Assembly: GCF_018139645.1 (NCBI RefSeq)
Contig: NZ_JAGSPM010000007.1
Coordinates: forward strand, 124,001 to 188,000
Reading direction: 5' to 3'
Length of the DNA: 64,000 nucleotides
DNA from: Affinundibacterium baiyunense
Lineage (GTDB): Bacteria > Pseudomonadota > Gammaproteobacteria > Burkholderiales > Burkholderiaceae_D
The translations under genes and the position numbers were made by a program. Positions within the stretch are counted from its first letter, which is position 1. Each line of letters starts with the position of its first letter. Positions 33,413 through 40,991 of this stretch are shown here, piece by piece. A model generated the notes under the pieces. The model was not told the origin of the DNA. It saw only the letters and a list, made by a program, of their open reading frames with translations, and did not search any database.

Positions 33413-33859
33413 ATGACTACTCCACAAGACGCTTTTTACCAAACCTGCAAAAAATATCCGGGCGGATTTGAATCTCTCGCCCCACGCATGGGCATGAGCG
33501 GCCAAGTTTTGCGCAACAAAGCAAACCCAAACTGCGCACAGAATCACATCAATCTGTCTGATGTTGAGCAGATCATGACCTTGACCGGCGACTTATCCAT
33601 TCTTCACGCGCTTGCAGAAGAGCAGGGGTGCGCGTTGGTAAAAGTAGATGCCAGCGGCAATGCTTCTGACCTTGCAGTTTTGGAGCTAGTGACAAAGGTA
33701 TGGATGCATAACGGGAATGTCGGCGCGGAAGTCAGTCGCACATTGGAGGATGGTCGCGTTGAGGCATGTGAGGTTGAAAAGGTCGCGGAGGCTGTTTTCC
33801 GCACCACAGAAGCTTTGATGACTATGTTGGGGCGTTTGCGTGGGATGGCTGAAAAATGA
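33413..33859 (+). CDS. CII-like phage regulatory protein (CP76 type)
   Basis: 148 aa. The start DAFYQTCKKYPGGFESLAPRMGMSGQVLRNKANP and LSDVEQIMTLTGDLSILHALAEEQG match the phage regulatory CII/CP76 (YmfL-like) family. It probably influences the lysis-lysogeny choice. The 124-base leader holds a short stem, GTGAAA/TTTCAC, and an AAGAAAG ribosome site. Confidence 0.8.
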   Translation: MTTPQDAFYQTCKKYPGGFESLAPRMGMSGQVLRNKANPNCAQNHINLSDVEQIMTLTGDLSILHALAEEQGCALVKVDASGNASDLAVLELVTKVWMHNGNVGAEVSRTLEDGRVEACEVEKVAEAVFRTTEALMTMLGRLRGMAEK

Positions 33860-34167
33860 GAACCCAAGTGCGCGATACATCAATTGATGCTTATCACGGC
33901 ATTGGCAATGCTTACAAAGCGACTGTTTGCGATTCGATTTACTCAATCGTAGCTGAATCAAAATCTGCTTTGTCTCTGCGTGAAATCCAATCACGTTATA
34001 ACGATCTATTCGAGGCGAATATTGACGTGTCAACGGTAAGCGCACGAGTAAATGAATTAATTACAGCGGGGCGGCTCGAGCGCACGGCGCCAATGCGCAA
34101 ATGCAATTTCAGCGGCAAGACTGTTCATCCTGTTTCTGTTGTACCTGTTCAGTTGAGGCTTGTATGA
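33856..34167 (+). CDS. Small winged-helix phage protein
   Basis: 103 aa. Residues about 28-75 (DSIYSIVAESKSALSLREIQSRYNDLF...ISTVSARVNELITAGRLER-like) form a winged helix with the DVSTVSARVNEL recognition helix. Overlaps both neighbours by ATGA. Probably an early regulator; target unknown. Confidence 0.6.
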   Translation: MRTQVRDTSIDAYHGIGNAYKATVCDSIYSIVAESKSALSLREIQSRYNDLFEANIDVSTVSARVNELITAGRLERTAPMRKCNFSGKTVHPVSVVPVQLRLV

Positions 34168-34703
34168 AAGCCTTGGTCATGCGCAATCGTGCGATTCAAA
34201 TGTCATCCATTGAGAAAGAGGCTGCAACTAAAGCGCTTCAAGAATGCATTCATGGCGTTGACGAAAAAAATCAGAAATCTTGGATGCGATTCTTACGCAA
34301 TTTGTTTTCTCTCGAAGATGGGGAGATCGCTGAAATAGGCACACGCATTCCGCGCTCGGGACCTTTTCATCGTTTTCACATGGCGATGGAACAAGCTTTA
34401 TTTGATGCGCAAGACCGCTTCAATGAATTCGAGCAGTTCCGCAACTGGCTCAAGATCGGCTCTGGTCATGTTGTTTGGGTACCAGGTGCCAAAGGTGGCA
34501 TCGTTCCTTTGCCGAAATCAATCAGCTACATTGATTTAGAAGAATCTGCGATGCGCGAGTTTCATCAAAACATGCTGGCTTTCTTGCGTGGCGCACATGC
34601 AGCGCCTTACCTTTGGAAGCACTTAGGCGAAAAGTCTCACGACATGATGGCTTCGGTGCTTGTCGAGTTTGAAGATCGCTCTGTCGCGCGGAGGGCTGCA
34701 TGA
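34164..34703 (+). CDS. DUF1367 family phage protein
   Basis: 179 aa from the ATG at 34164, which overlaps the upstream stop; the frame open to 34101 is ignored. The block PFHRFHMAMEQALFDAQDRFNEFEQFRNWLK with WVPGAKGGIVPLPKSISYIDLEES is characteristic of DUF1367, common in lambdoid early regions near ninB-like recombination genes. Function unknown. Overlaps the methyltransferase start (ATGA). Confidence 0.7.
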   Translation: MKALVMRNRAIQMSSIEKEAATKALQECIHGVDEKNQKSWMRFLRNLFSLEDGEIAEIGTRIPRSGPFHRFHMAMEQALFDAQDRFNEFEQFRNWLKIGSGHVVWVPGAKGGIVPLPKSISYIDLEESAMREFHQNMLAFLRGAHAAPYLWKHLGEKSHDMMASVLVEFEDRSVARRAA

Positions 34704-35902
34704 GATACCTATCAGTATGCAGCGGCATCGAAGCCGCGACGGTAGCTTGGCACTCACTAGGATGGACACCGGTAGCATTTAGTGAAATTGAGAAATTCCC
34801 TTCTCAGGTGCTTTCTCATCACTACCCAACAGTGCCTAACCTGGGCGACATGACGAAATTTAAGGAGTGGAATCTTGGAGCAATTGACCTTCTTGTCGGC
34901 GGAACCCCATGTCAATCATTCTCAGTTGCAGGACTTAGAAAAGGATTGGATGACCCGCGTGGCAACCTCATGCTTACCTACCTTGCCATTGCTGAACAAT
35001 TTAAGCCCAAGTGGCTGGTATGGGAAAACGTCCCCGGTGTTCTGTCATCAAACGGAGGAAAAGACTTTGGTTCCTTGCTCGGAGGGTTGGCAGAACTCGG
35101 GTATGGGTTCGCCTACCGCATTCTTGACGCTCAATACTTCGGAGTTCCACAGCGCCGCCGCCGTGTGTTCGTTGTCGGATGTCTTGGAGACTGGCGAGCT
35201 GCCGCAGCGGTACTTTTTGAGCGCCACAGCTTGCAGGGGAATTCTGCGCCGCAGCGTGAAGCGGGGAAAGGCGTTGCCGGCACAATTAGCAAGTGCTCTT
35301 TCGATGGCGGCGCAGGAGGAAGACCAGAAGGCGCTGCCGCAGGGCATTTCCAAGTAGTTGGCACGCTAGGCGCAAGAACAGGCTTATCAATCGGTGCACA
35401 AGATGCTGCATGTGGTCACATGATAGCAACTTTCGATCGTCAATCATCAGGTGAATATGGGACTGCAAAAATCGCATCTACGGTAAGCGCGCGCGATTAT
35501 AAAGGCGCTGCCGATTTAGTTACTTATGAAACTGTGCCAACCCTCACCAGCAACGGCGATGCACATTCTGGCTTCCGTGATGAACATGGCTTGGGGGTTG
35601 GCTGGTCAGAAGAATTAACGGCTTCAGTTGATCTAGCAGGAACCTTGCAACGCGGTGGTAATGGTGGTCGCCATGATGGCGTGATGGTTCACTCACAAGT
35701 GCGCAGATTAACCCCACGAGAGTGCGAAAGATTACAAGGCTTTCCCGATGACTACACGCTGATTCCAGTTGGCAAAAGGATTGCGGCTGATGGCCCGCGT
35801 TACAAAGCACTTGGAAACAGCATGGCTGTGCCGGTCATGCATTGGATCGGCGATCGTATTGCTCAAGTAGAGCAGATTTCTGACGCAAAGGTGGCCGCAT
35901 GA
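34700..35902 (+). CDS. C5 cytosine DNA methyltransferase, phage orphan
   Basis: 400 aa. Motif I SVCSGIEA (5-12), motif IV GGTPCQSFS with catalytic C71, motif VI ENVPG, motif VIII QRRRRVF, a variable target-recognition region of about 130 residues, and motif X with GNSMAVPV are all present. No cognate endonuclease is next to it, so it is likely to protect phage DNA from host restriction or modify the lysogen's DNA (inference). Target sequence unknown. Confidence 0.92.
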   Translation: MRYLSVCSGIEAATVAWHSLGWTPVAFSEIEKFPSQVLSHHYPTVPNLGDMTKFKEWNLGAIDLLVGGTPCQSFSVAGLRKGLDDPRGNLMLTYLAIAEQFKPKWLVWENVPGVLSSNGGKDFGSLLGGLAELGYGFAYRILDAQYFGVPQRRRRVFVVGCLGDWRAAAAVLFERHSLQGNSAPQREAGKGVAGTISKCSFDGGAGGRPEGAAAGHFQVVGTLGARTGLSIGAQDAACGHMIATFDRQSSGEYGTAKIASTVSARDYKGAADLVTYETVPTLTSNGDAHSGFRDEHGLGVGWSEELTASVDLAGTLQRGGNGGRHDGVMVHSQVRRLTPRECERLQGFPDDYTLIPVGKRIAADGPRYKALGNSMAVPVMHWIGDRIAQVEQISDAKVAA

Positions 35903-36195
35903 AACGCTCAAGCACAGTAGCAGAAAAACGCCACATGCAGCGCGTAGCAGAGATGGGCTGCATCGTATGTTCGCACATCTACGATCACAAAGACACGCCA
36001 GCACAAGTGCACCACGTTCGCGTAAATCATGGTTGGGGTCGATCAAGTCACTTCATGACGATCCCTTTGTGCGTCGAACATCACACAGGAAAAACAGGCG
36101 TTCATTCAATGGGGCGCGATGAATTCGAATCGCTGCACGGGTACAGCGAATTGCGCTTGCTTGAAATCGTACAAGATAAATTAGGGGTTAATTGA
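35899..36195 (+). CDS. Ref-like HNH-type nuclease
   Basis: 98 aa. CIVCSHI, QVHHVRVNHGWGRSSHFMTIPLCVEHHTGKTGVHSMGRDEFESLHG fits the Ref (P1 recombination enhancement function)/DUF968 family: a zinc-binding cysteine pair, HH motif, and C..HH with GxxGVH. Ref is a RecA-directed DNA endonuclease. Overlaps the methyltransferase stop by four bases. Confidence 0.78.
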   Translation: MKRSSTVAEKRHMQRVAEMGCIVCSHIYDHKDTPAQVHHVRVNHGWGRSSHFMTIPLCVEHHTGKTGVHSMGRDEFESLHGYSELRLLEIVQDKLGVN

Positions 36196-36944
36196 TGGAA
36201 TGGTTCCGCATGTATTCAGAGTTCTGCTCTGATCCAAAAGTTCAATCAATGAGTGAAGCCATGCAGCGTCGTTTAGTCATGCTGTTATGCCTTCGTTGCA
36301 GTAACACCCTTGTAACGTTACATGATGATGAGATTGCATTTGCATTGCGTATTGATGAAACAGAGTTAGCGCAAACAAAGGAACTATTTCTGCGCAAAGG
36401 CTTCATTGATTCAACGTGGGAAATTCAGAATTGGGATAAACGCCAATTCGTCTCAGACTCAAGCGCACCAAGGGTTGCAAAGCACAGAGCGGCAAAAAAA
36501 GAGGCTCAAAATCAAGCAGAAAATGAATGTAACGTTACTGTAACGCCCCAGATACAGAACAGAACAGATACAGAACAGATACAGAACAAAGAAGAAATAA
36601 AACCTAGCGCCAAGGCGCAAAAGTTTGATTTTACTGCCAAGTTGATTGAGCTTGGTGCTGACGAAAAATCTGTTCGTGATTGGCTAGCTGTTCGCAAATT
36701 GAAGCGAGCAGCTAACACAGAAACCGTGATTGAAAACCTTGTTCGTGAGGCCGCAAAGGCGCAAGTATCCGTCGCAGATGCTGTCCTAATTTGCGCTACC
36801 CGCAGTTGGCAGGGGTTTGAGGCTGAGTGGCTAAAGCCAAAGGCCCAAGCGTCGCCAGTTCGTGATGGATCAAAACTCGGTGTACATGGGCAAGCCACAG
36901 CAAACGCAGCACAAAAATGGTTGGAGAGCAAAAATGCAGGATAA
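36195..36944 (+). CDS. Phage replication protein, initiator-like
   Basis: 249 aa. The N-terminal 100 residues (WFRMYSEFCSDPKVQSMSEAMQRRLVMLLCLRCSN...DEIAFALRIDETELAQTKELFLRKGFI) are the winged-helix start of phage replication O-like proteins; a low-complexity Q/N/E linker with DNA repeats follows, then a C-terminal helical domain. ATG 36195 overlaps the upstream TGA. It is paired with the DUF6475 gene in the O-P position. An origin may lie inside it. Confidence 0.72.
   Translation: MEWFRMYSEFCSDPKVQSMSEAMQRRLVMLLCLRCSNTLVTLHDDEIAFALRIDETELAQTKELFLRKGFIDSTWEIQNWDKRQFVSDSSAPRVAKHRAAKKEAQNQAENECNVTVTPQIQNRTDTEQIQNKEEIKPSAKAQKFDFTAKLIELGADEKSVRDWLAVRKLKRAANTETVIENLVREAAKAQVSVADAVLICATRSWQGFEAEWLKPKAQASPVRDGSKLGVHGQATANAAQKWLESKNAG
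36529..36587. repeat. Candidate origin repeats inside the replication gene
   Basis: Three copies of the 11-mer AGATACAGAAC start at 36550, 36566 and 36577. They follow a palindrome GTAACGTTAC at 36529-36538, which also occurs at 36312-36321, and precede the A-rich AAAGAAGAAATAAAACC. Lambda keeps its iterons and AT-rich origin inside gene O in the same way. Confidence 0.45.
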
Positions 36945-37575
36945 CGATCAAGTGAAATTTGTAACGATTTTGACCGGCATTGCCGACTACTACGGCAAAA
37001 CTTTGGCGCAAGGCGTTATCGAGTTGTACTGGCAGGGATTGCGCCAATACGACATTGAAGCCGTGGAAAAGGCGCTTTGGGAGCATACGCAAAATCCAGA
37101 CAACGGCCAATTCATGCCGAAAATCGCAGATGTGACGCGAACACTGCAAGGCAGAACTCAAGATCAGGCGTCAATTGCCTGGTCAAAAGTTGATGCCGCA
37201 GTTCGAAAGATTGGCACCTATCGCGATGTCGTTTTCGATGACGGAATTATTCATCGCGTTCTGTCAGATATGGGCGGGTGGATCGGTCTTGGCATGAAAA
37301 CAGAGGACGACTGGCCATTCGTAGCGCGTGAGTTTGAGAATCGGTATCGAGGCTACAAGCTGCGTGGCGAAGTCCCTGAATATCCTCCCTTAATGCTTGG
37401 AATTGCGAATGCTCAGAATGCAATGAGCGGCATGCAGGGGCAAGAGCCAGTGCTGATTGGTAAAGCTGAAAAAGCACAACAGGTTCTTCTTGGCGGAACA
37501 GATAAACCAATGATTGCGATGACCGATGCATCTGAAAAGCTTCCTGAATTTAAACCAAGGTTGATCGCCGCATGA
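36934..37575 (+). CDS. DUF6475-type phage replication protein
   Basis: 213 aa from MQDNDQVKFVTIL, with GGAGAG spaced for ATG 36934. KFVTILTGIADYYGKTL...LYWQGLRQYDIEAVEKALWEHTQNPDNGQFMPKIADVTRTLQG matches the DUF6475 domain found in temperate phages after the O-like gene, where a lambda P-type helicase loader would be. It begins inside the 3' end of the upstream gene. Loader function is inferred from position. Confidence 0.75.
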   Translation: MQDNDQVKFVTILTGIADYYGKTLAQGVIELYWQGLRQYDIEAVEKALWEHTQNPDNGQFMPKIADVTRTLQGRTQDQASIAWSKVDAAVRKIGTYRDVVFDDGIIHRVLSDMGGWIGLGMKTEDDWPFVAREFENRYRGYKLRGEVPEYPPLMLGIANAQNAMSGMQGQEPVLIGKAEKAQQVLLGGTDKPMIAMTDASEKLPEFKPRLIAA

Positions 37576-37784
37576 CCGAATGCATCAAATGCCAAAACCT
37601 AGACCTAAAAGCAGATGAGCGCATGACTAAGGTCGGATTTAGTCGGTGCAAGAAGCTGTCAGCGTATGAGTTTGTGAGTATCAAGCGCGACATTCATTGC
37701 AGCGATTACAAAGAGGATAAGCCTGAAGTGATCGAAAAGCGGATTGCATGGAGGGCTCAACGTGAGGCATGCAAAACGTACTGA
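37572..37784 (+). CDS. Small cysteine-containing phage protein
   Basis: 70 aa, overlapping the upstream stop (ATGA). CIKCQNLDL, GFSRCKKL and HCSDY give a four-cysteine pattern of a type common in Burkholderiales phages next to replication genes; probably a zinc-binding mini-domain. Function unknown. Confidence 0.62.
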   Translation: MTECIKCQNLDLKADERMTKVGFSRCKKLSAYEFVSIKRDIHCSDYKEDKPEVIEKRIAWRAQREACKTY

Positions 37785-38058
37785 TGAAAACCATGCAGAA
37801 GTAAGAGACGGTTTGAGAGCGCAAGGTTACGAGGTGTACGACTTTAGCGCGGTAGGCGGTGGAGTGGCAGATTTGGCGGTAAAGATCAGCACAACGATGT
37901 CGGTATGGCTTGAAGTTAAGCGCGACAAAAAAGAAAAGCTGACCGACAAAGAAGTGATTTTCAAAATGCTGTGGTTTGACTGTTACCGAGTGGTGACAAG
38001 TGTCGATGAAGCCGTGGCAGCGATAGAACAAACGAAGATCAAATTTAAGGAGTTGTGA
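37762..38058 (+). CDS. VRR-NUC-like small nuclease-fold protein
   Basis: 98 aa from a GTG preceded by GGAGGG at six bases. EVRDGLRAQGYEVYDFSAVGGGVADLAVKI...VWLEVKRDKKEKLTDKEVIFKMLWFDCYRVV gives the E...G-x-D...E-x-K signature of the restriction-endonuclease-like (VRR-NUC) fold, with D in VADLAV and E-V-K as the metal site. It may be a junction resolvase. The start overlaps the preceding gene. Confidence 0.72.
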   Translation: MRHAKRTDENHAEVRDGLRAQGYEVYDFSAVGGGVADLAVKISTTMSVWLEVKRDKKEKLTDKEVIFKMLWFDCYRVVTSVDEAVAAIEQTKIKFKEL

Positions 38059-38381
38059 TGGCAAAGCGAGGTGAAGTTAAAAAGCCAGAAGACAAGGCAA
38101 TCGCAACTGCAAAAGCAATGCGAATTTATGGACGCGCACGCGCACGAATAGCCTTCTTCTTTATCGGCGGAAAACTGTTTGGGTGTCAGGCCGATAAGCC
38201 AGTATTTGAAAAGCGCGTAAACCAATATTCATCAACCTTAGTCGGCATTTACGACATAAATCGCGACTATCGGGAAATTCTCGATGATTTAGACGCTTAT
38301 TACGCAACGTTTTTAGATGTGGTTCAGGTGCCGAAGTTCACGGGTTTGACGAATAGCGGCGATTTTAAATCTATTTCTTGA
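38058..38381 (+). CDS. Hypothetical phage protein
   Basis: 107 aa, AAGGAG spaced for ATG 38058, overlapping the upstream TGA. Basic start, GRARARIAFFFIGGKLFGC in the middle and an acidic helical end (YREILDDLDAYYATFLDVV). No family recognised. Confidence 0.6.
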   Translation: MAKRGEVKKPEDKAIATAKAMRIYGRARARIAFFFIGGKLFGCQADKPVFEKRVNQYSSTLVGIYDINRDYREILDDLDAYYATFLDVVQVPKFTGLTNSGDFKSIS

Positions 38382-38389
38382 GGTGAATT

Positions 38390-38575
38390 ATGGGCATTGA
38401 TACTTATTTGACGGTTGCTTTCTGGCTTGGAATTCTTGGGTTATTAATTAGAAGTAGTCAAGTAATTGGAAAACACCCGCGAAAAGTTGAGCATGAGGTT
38501 GGCGGCGATGTGTTTGGTTTACTTATCGCAATAGCCTTCTTTGTTTGGGTTTGCTTTCTCAAGTTCGGAGGGTGA
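38390..38575 (+). CDS. Small two-span membrane protein
   Basis: 61 aa with two hydrophobic segments, TYLTVAFWLGILGLLI and VFGLLIAIAFFVWVCFL, joined by a basic loop. TTGAGGTG precedes the ATG. It is not near the lysis genes. Function unknown. Confidence 0.6.
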   Translation: MGIDTYLTVAFWLGILGLLIRSSQVIGKHPRKVEHEVGGDVFGLLIAIAFFVWVCFLKFGG

Positions 38576-38579
38576 GCGC

Positions 38580-38771
38580 GTGAACAAAGCCGAAAAGAAG
38601 CTAGTAAAGCACCTAAAGGAAATGGCAGAGGGAATCGAGCGCGGTGAAATCAAAGTGCATACGGTAAGTGCAACCATTGGTGATCCGATTTCAATTGGCG
38701 AAAAAGGCTCGGTAAATATGCAGATTCTGAGCTTTGAGTTTTATCGCAAACCTAAAGGCAAAGCCACATGA
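38580..38771 (+). CDS. Hypothetical small phage protein
   Basis: 63 aa from a GTG with GGAGGG upstream, overlapping the previous stop region only at the ribosome site. NKAEKKLVKHLKEMAEGIERGEIKVHTVSATIGD then SFEFYRKP; a helix followed by beta strands. Function unknown. Confidence 0.58.
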   Translation: MNKAEKKLVKHLKEMAEGIERGEIKVHTVSATIGDPISIGEKGSVNMQILSFEFYRKPKGKAT

Positions 38772-38950
38772 CCATCTACCCACAAGGACGCTACAAAGAC
38801 CCGCTAGAGCAGATGATCAAGCGCGAGTCTGTGACCTGTAAAGGCTGTATTTATTCGCGGTCTGAGCAGGTATTCGACAAGGTAATCATGATTTGCAGCA
38901 AGGGACGAAAGCACGGTAAGAAGTGCGTTAATTATAAGGAGCGGGAATAA
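38768..38950 (+). CDS. Small four-cysteine phage protein
   Basis: 60 aa with CKGCIYSRSEQVFDKVIMICSKGRKHGKKCVNY: cysteines that could form a zinc site, in a pattern recurrent in phages. Overlaps its upstream neighbour (ATGA). Function unknown. Confidence 0.6.
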   Translation: MTIYPQGRYKDPLEQMIKRESVTCKGCIYSRSEQVFDKVIMICSKGRKHGKKCVNYKERE

Positions 38951-39262
38951 ATGAACAAAGAAAACGCAAAAGACTACCTACCACTAGTGCAGGCATTAGC
39001 AGAGGGTAAGACGATCCAAAGGATTTACGGGCGCGATTATGAATGGACTGATGTTGGCGAAATCAACTTTGAAATACCTGTTTCTTGGCATCGAATCAAG
39101 CCAGAGCAAAAGAAACAATGGTATCGAGTGGCGCTATTTAAAGACGGGTTAACAGATACGGCAGATAATTTGATGCATGAAGTTATTTTTAAGGATCATA
39201 AAAATTTCGTTCGCTGGCTAACAGACCGCATTGAATACACTCTGCCAGAAGGTGACGCATGA
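38951..39262 (+). CDS. Hypothetical phage protein
   Basis: 103 aa. KDYLPLVQALAEGKTIQRIYGRDYEWTDVGEINFEIPVSWHRIKP is a pattern shared by small phage proteins of unknown role. AAGGAGCGGG before the ATG is a strong ribosome site. Overlaps the next gene by ATGA. Confidence 0.62.
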   Translation: MNKENAKDYLPLVQALAEGKTIQRIYGRDYEWTDVGEINFEIPVSWHRIKPEQKKQWYRVALFKDGLTDTADNLMHEVIFKDHKNFVRWLTDRIEYTLPEGDA

Positions 39263-39678
39263 AAACAATTGACCAGTTAGAGCAAGAAGCCAAGCAAGCG
39301 CGAGAAGTAGCTCAGGATGAATTTATTGACAATTTTGTGTTTTCAGAAGAGTCATCAAGAAAGCTTGTTGATAAGCTCATAGAAGCATCGGTCGCAATGG
39401 TCACATATCAATTTGCGCTAGGTATGCAGGAAGTATCAGGCGATGGCAGCGGTGAGGCTTTGCCGGAAGCACACCAAGAAGAGCGCGATAGTGATGGGTG
39501 GGTTGAATGGAATGGTGGTGATTGTCCGGTTCAGTCATTTGAAAAGGTCGAGGTAATGTTTAAGGGGCAAACCATAGAAAATAAAATAGATTTTGCTGGA
39601 AAACTAAGCTGGCAACATCATTCAAACCCATGGCCTGTGTTTAGCAGAAATATCATTGCTTATCGTATTTCAAAGTAG
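39259..39678 (+). CDS. Hypothetical phage protein
   Basis: 139 aa. A charged helical N-terminal half (IDQLEQEAKQAREVAQDEFIDNF) is followed by a second part with DGWVEWNGGDCPVQSFEKVEVMFKGQT and WQHHSNPWPVFSRNIIAYRI, the latter resembling phage proteins that describe a small beta domain. Two modules may have been fused. Function unknown. Confidence 0.6.
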   Translation: MKTIDQLEQEAKQAREVAQDEFIDNFVFSEESSRKLVDKLIEASVAMVTYQFALGMQEVSGDGSGEALPEAHQEERDSDGWVEWNGGDCPVQSFEKVEVMFKGQTIENKIDFAGKLSWQHHSNPWPVFSRNIIAYRISK

Positions 39679-39688
39679 AGGGGCTGAA

Positions 39689-39865
39689 ATGACATCAGAA
39701 AAGAAAAGCGTTCAATTGGCTATTTTAGTAGGCGAGCTTAAAGAGAACTTGATTGCGCATATTGAGATCGAGCAACTTCAAGCGCGACTAATTCGTGAGA
39801 AGTATTTAGCCTTAGTCAAGAATGGATTTACTGAAACCCAAGCATTGGAGCTATGCAAACGATGA
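39689..39865 (+). CDS. Small helical phage protein
   Basis: 58 aa starting at an ATG with GAGGGG upstream, preferred over the longer frame that overlaps the previous gene. AILVGELKENLIAHIEIEQLQARLIREKYLALVKNGFTETQALELCK is one long helix plus a UBA-like end. Function unknown. Confidence 0.55.
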   Translation: MTSEKKSVQLAILVGELKENLIAHIEIEQLQARLIREKYLALVKNGFTETQALELCKR

Positions 39866-40209
39866 GCCAATCACCAATAGACCGAATCAAAGACGACCTG
39901 CGATTTTGGGCGGCGATCACGGAGGAGCGATCTAACCTCGGTTATCCAAAGTCGTACTCAATCAATGAGCGAGTGCAGGCTAACCGAAGCACAGATACTT
40001 ACGTTGCCGAGGAATTGCCAGAAGAAGTGCAGCGCTTAATGATGCACTTACACAGCTTTGCGCCAGCATTCGTCGCAGTAGTCACGCTGGAATACAAAGA
40101 TAAGCGCCCACAGAAGACCAAGGCGCAACTGCTAAATCTCACACGTGAGCGCTATTCGCAACGACTAGCTTTCATGCATGAGAATTTGGCTCATTGTATG
40201 TATGGATAA
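39853..40209 (+). CDS. Hypothetical protein in the late-regulator (Q) position
   Basis: 118 aa. SPIDRIKDDLRFWAAITEERSNLGYPKSYSINERVQ and a helical C-terminus VVTLEYKDKRPQKTKAQLLNLTRERYSQRLAFMHENL, which could be a small helix-turn-helix. It is the last gene before two terminators and the late genes, where antiterminator Q normally lies. The sequence does not show a clear Q motif. ATG 39862 is an alternative start. Confidence 0.55.
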   Translation: MQTMSQSPIDRIKDDLRFWAAITEERSNLGYPKSYSINERVQANRSTDTYVAEELPEEVQRLMMHLHSFAPAFVAVVTLEYKDKRPQKTKAQLLNLTRERYSQRLAFMHENLAHCMYG

Positions 40210-40305
40210 CACAACACTTTGTGACACAAAATAGATGTTGATGAGCTGTGTCACAAGTTGTACCATGTTTTCGCTAGTGTTGAGTTTTGCGCACTAAAGA
40301 AATAC

Positions 40306-40343
40306 AAAGCCTCGGTTCTTAATTGAATCGGGGCTTTTTTACA
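40306..40343 (+). terminator. Rho-independent terminator
   Basis: AAAGCCTCG...GTTC (40306-40318) pairs with GAATCGGGGCTTT (40325-40337), then TTTTTTAC. It ends the rightward early transcript after the Q-position gene. Confidence 0.75.
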
Positions 40344-40464
40344 TCTAAGCCAGTAAGGATTGCGGGTTCGCGGTCGCTGGTATAGCCGACTATTAGTTGC
40401 GTGTGGCAAGCGCTTAACGGATCAATTAGCCTAGAAAACTCCTTCCACTGTCACGGTGGTTTAT

Positions 40465-40491
40465 AGCTTGCTTCGGCAGGCTTTTTTATTT
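40465..40491 (+). terminator. Rho-independent terminator with UUCG loop
   Basis: AGCTTGC-TTCG-GCAGGCT followed by TTTTTATTT. A strong tetraloop terminator in front of the HNH gene, the likely place where late transcription has to be antiterminated. Confidence 0.75.
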
Positions 40492-40571
40492 GTGGTTACG
40501 CAACTCAGATACAAGAGCTTTGATTAGCGAATCGATCTAGACAATCGAGTCTGATGTTTGCGTATTACGGT

Positions 40572-40880
40572 ATGGCGCTCACGACACTCAAGACAAGACT
40601 TAAAGCTGCTTCACTAGGCCGTGTAAGCGTGCTTGCGACAAAGGCAGGTGCAACCAAACGCGAGACAGGTAGAACGTGGCAGCGTAAGCGCGAGAGCGTA
40701 TTACTTGGTTCTGATTGCATGTGTGCATTGTGTAAGACGGCAGCAGCTACTGAGGTTGATCACATTGTTCCACTTGAGCAAGGTGGAAGTAATGACGAAA
40801 TAAATTTACAACCGCTCTGTAAAGAGTGTCATCAGGCAAAGACTAAGCAAGAGATGCGAGCGAGACTCGGGAAGATGTAG
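40572..40880 (+). CDS. HNH endonuclease next to terminase
   Basis: 102 aa from MALTTLKTRL, a usual start of this phage HNH group; ATG 40554 is an alternative. CALCKTAAATEVDHIVPLEQGGSNDEINLQPLCKECHQAK shows two zinc-binding CxxC pairs and the H-N-H residues. HNH proteins adjacent to terminase genes are needed for DNA packaging and cos cleavage in HK97-like phages. Confidence 0.85.
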   Translation: MALTTLKTRLKAASLGRVSVLATKAGATKRETGRTWQRKRESVLLGSDCMCALCKTAAATEVDHIVPLEQGGSNDEINLQPLCKECHQAKTKQEMRARLGKM

Positions 40881-40888
40881 CAAGTAAT

Positions 40889-40915
40889 AGGCTCACTTAG
40901 GTGGGCTTTTTTTAC
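40889..40915 (+). terminator. Rho-independent terminator
   Basis: GCTCAC (40891-40896) and GTGGGC (40901-40906) around TTAG, followed by seven T. It lies just after the packaging-type HNH gene. Confidence 0.7.
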
Positions 40916-40991
40916 GTCCCAAATAAACAAAGCCCAGTAACGCGTCAACGCTACTGAGCCTCTAATCAACTGCAATATCTGAGGTATCACA

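Larger units (their letters stand above)
40210..40571. other. Intergenic region between early and late genes
   Basis: About 360 bases with two terminators (40306-40343 and 40465-40490) separated by roughly 120 bases without a convincing open frame. In lambdoid phages this place holds the late promoter and the terminators bypassed by Q. No late promoter could be assigned with confidence. A cos site could lie here or further right, but none was recognised. Confidence 0.5.
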
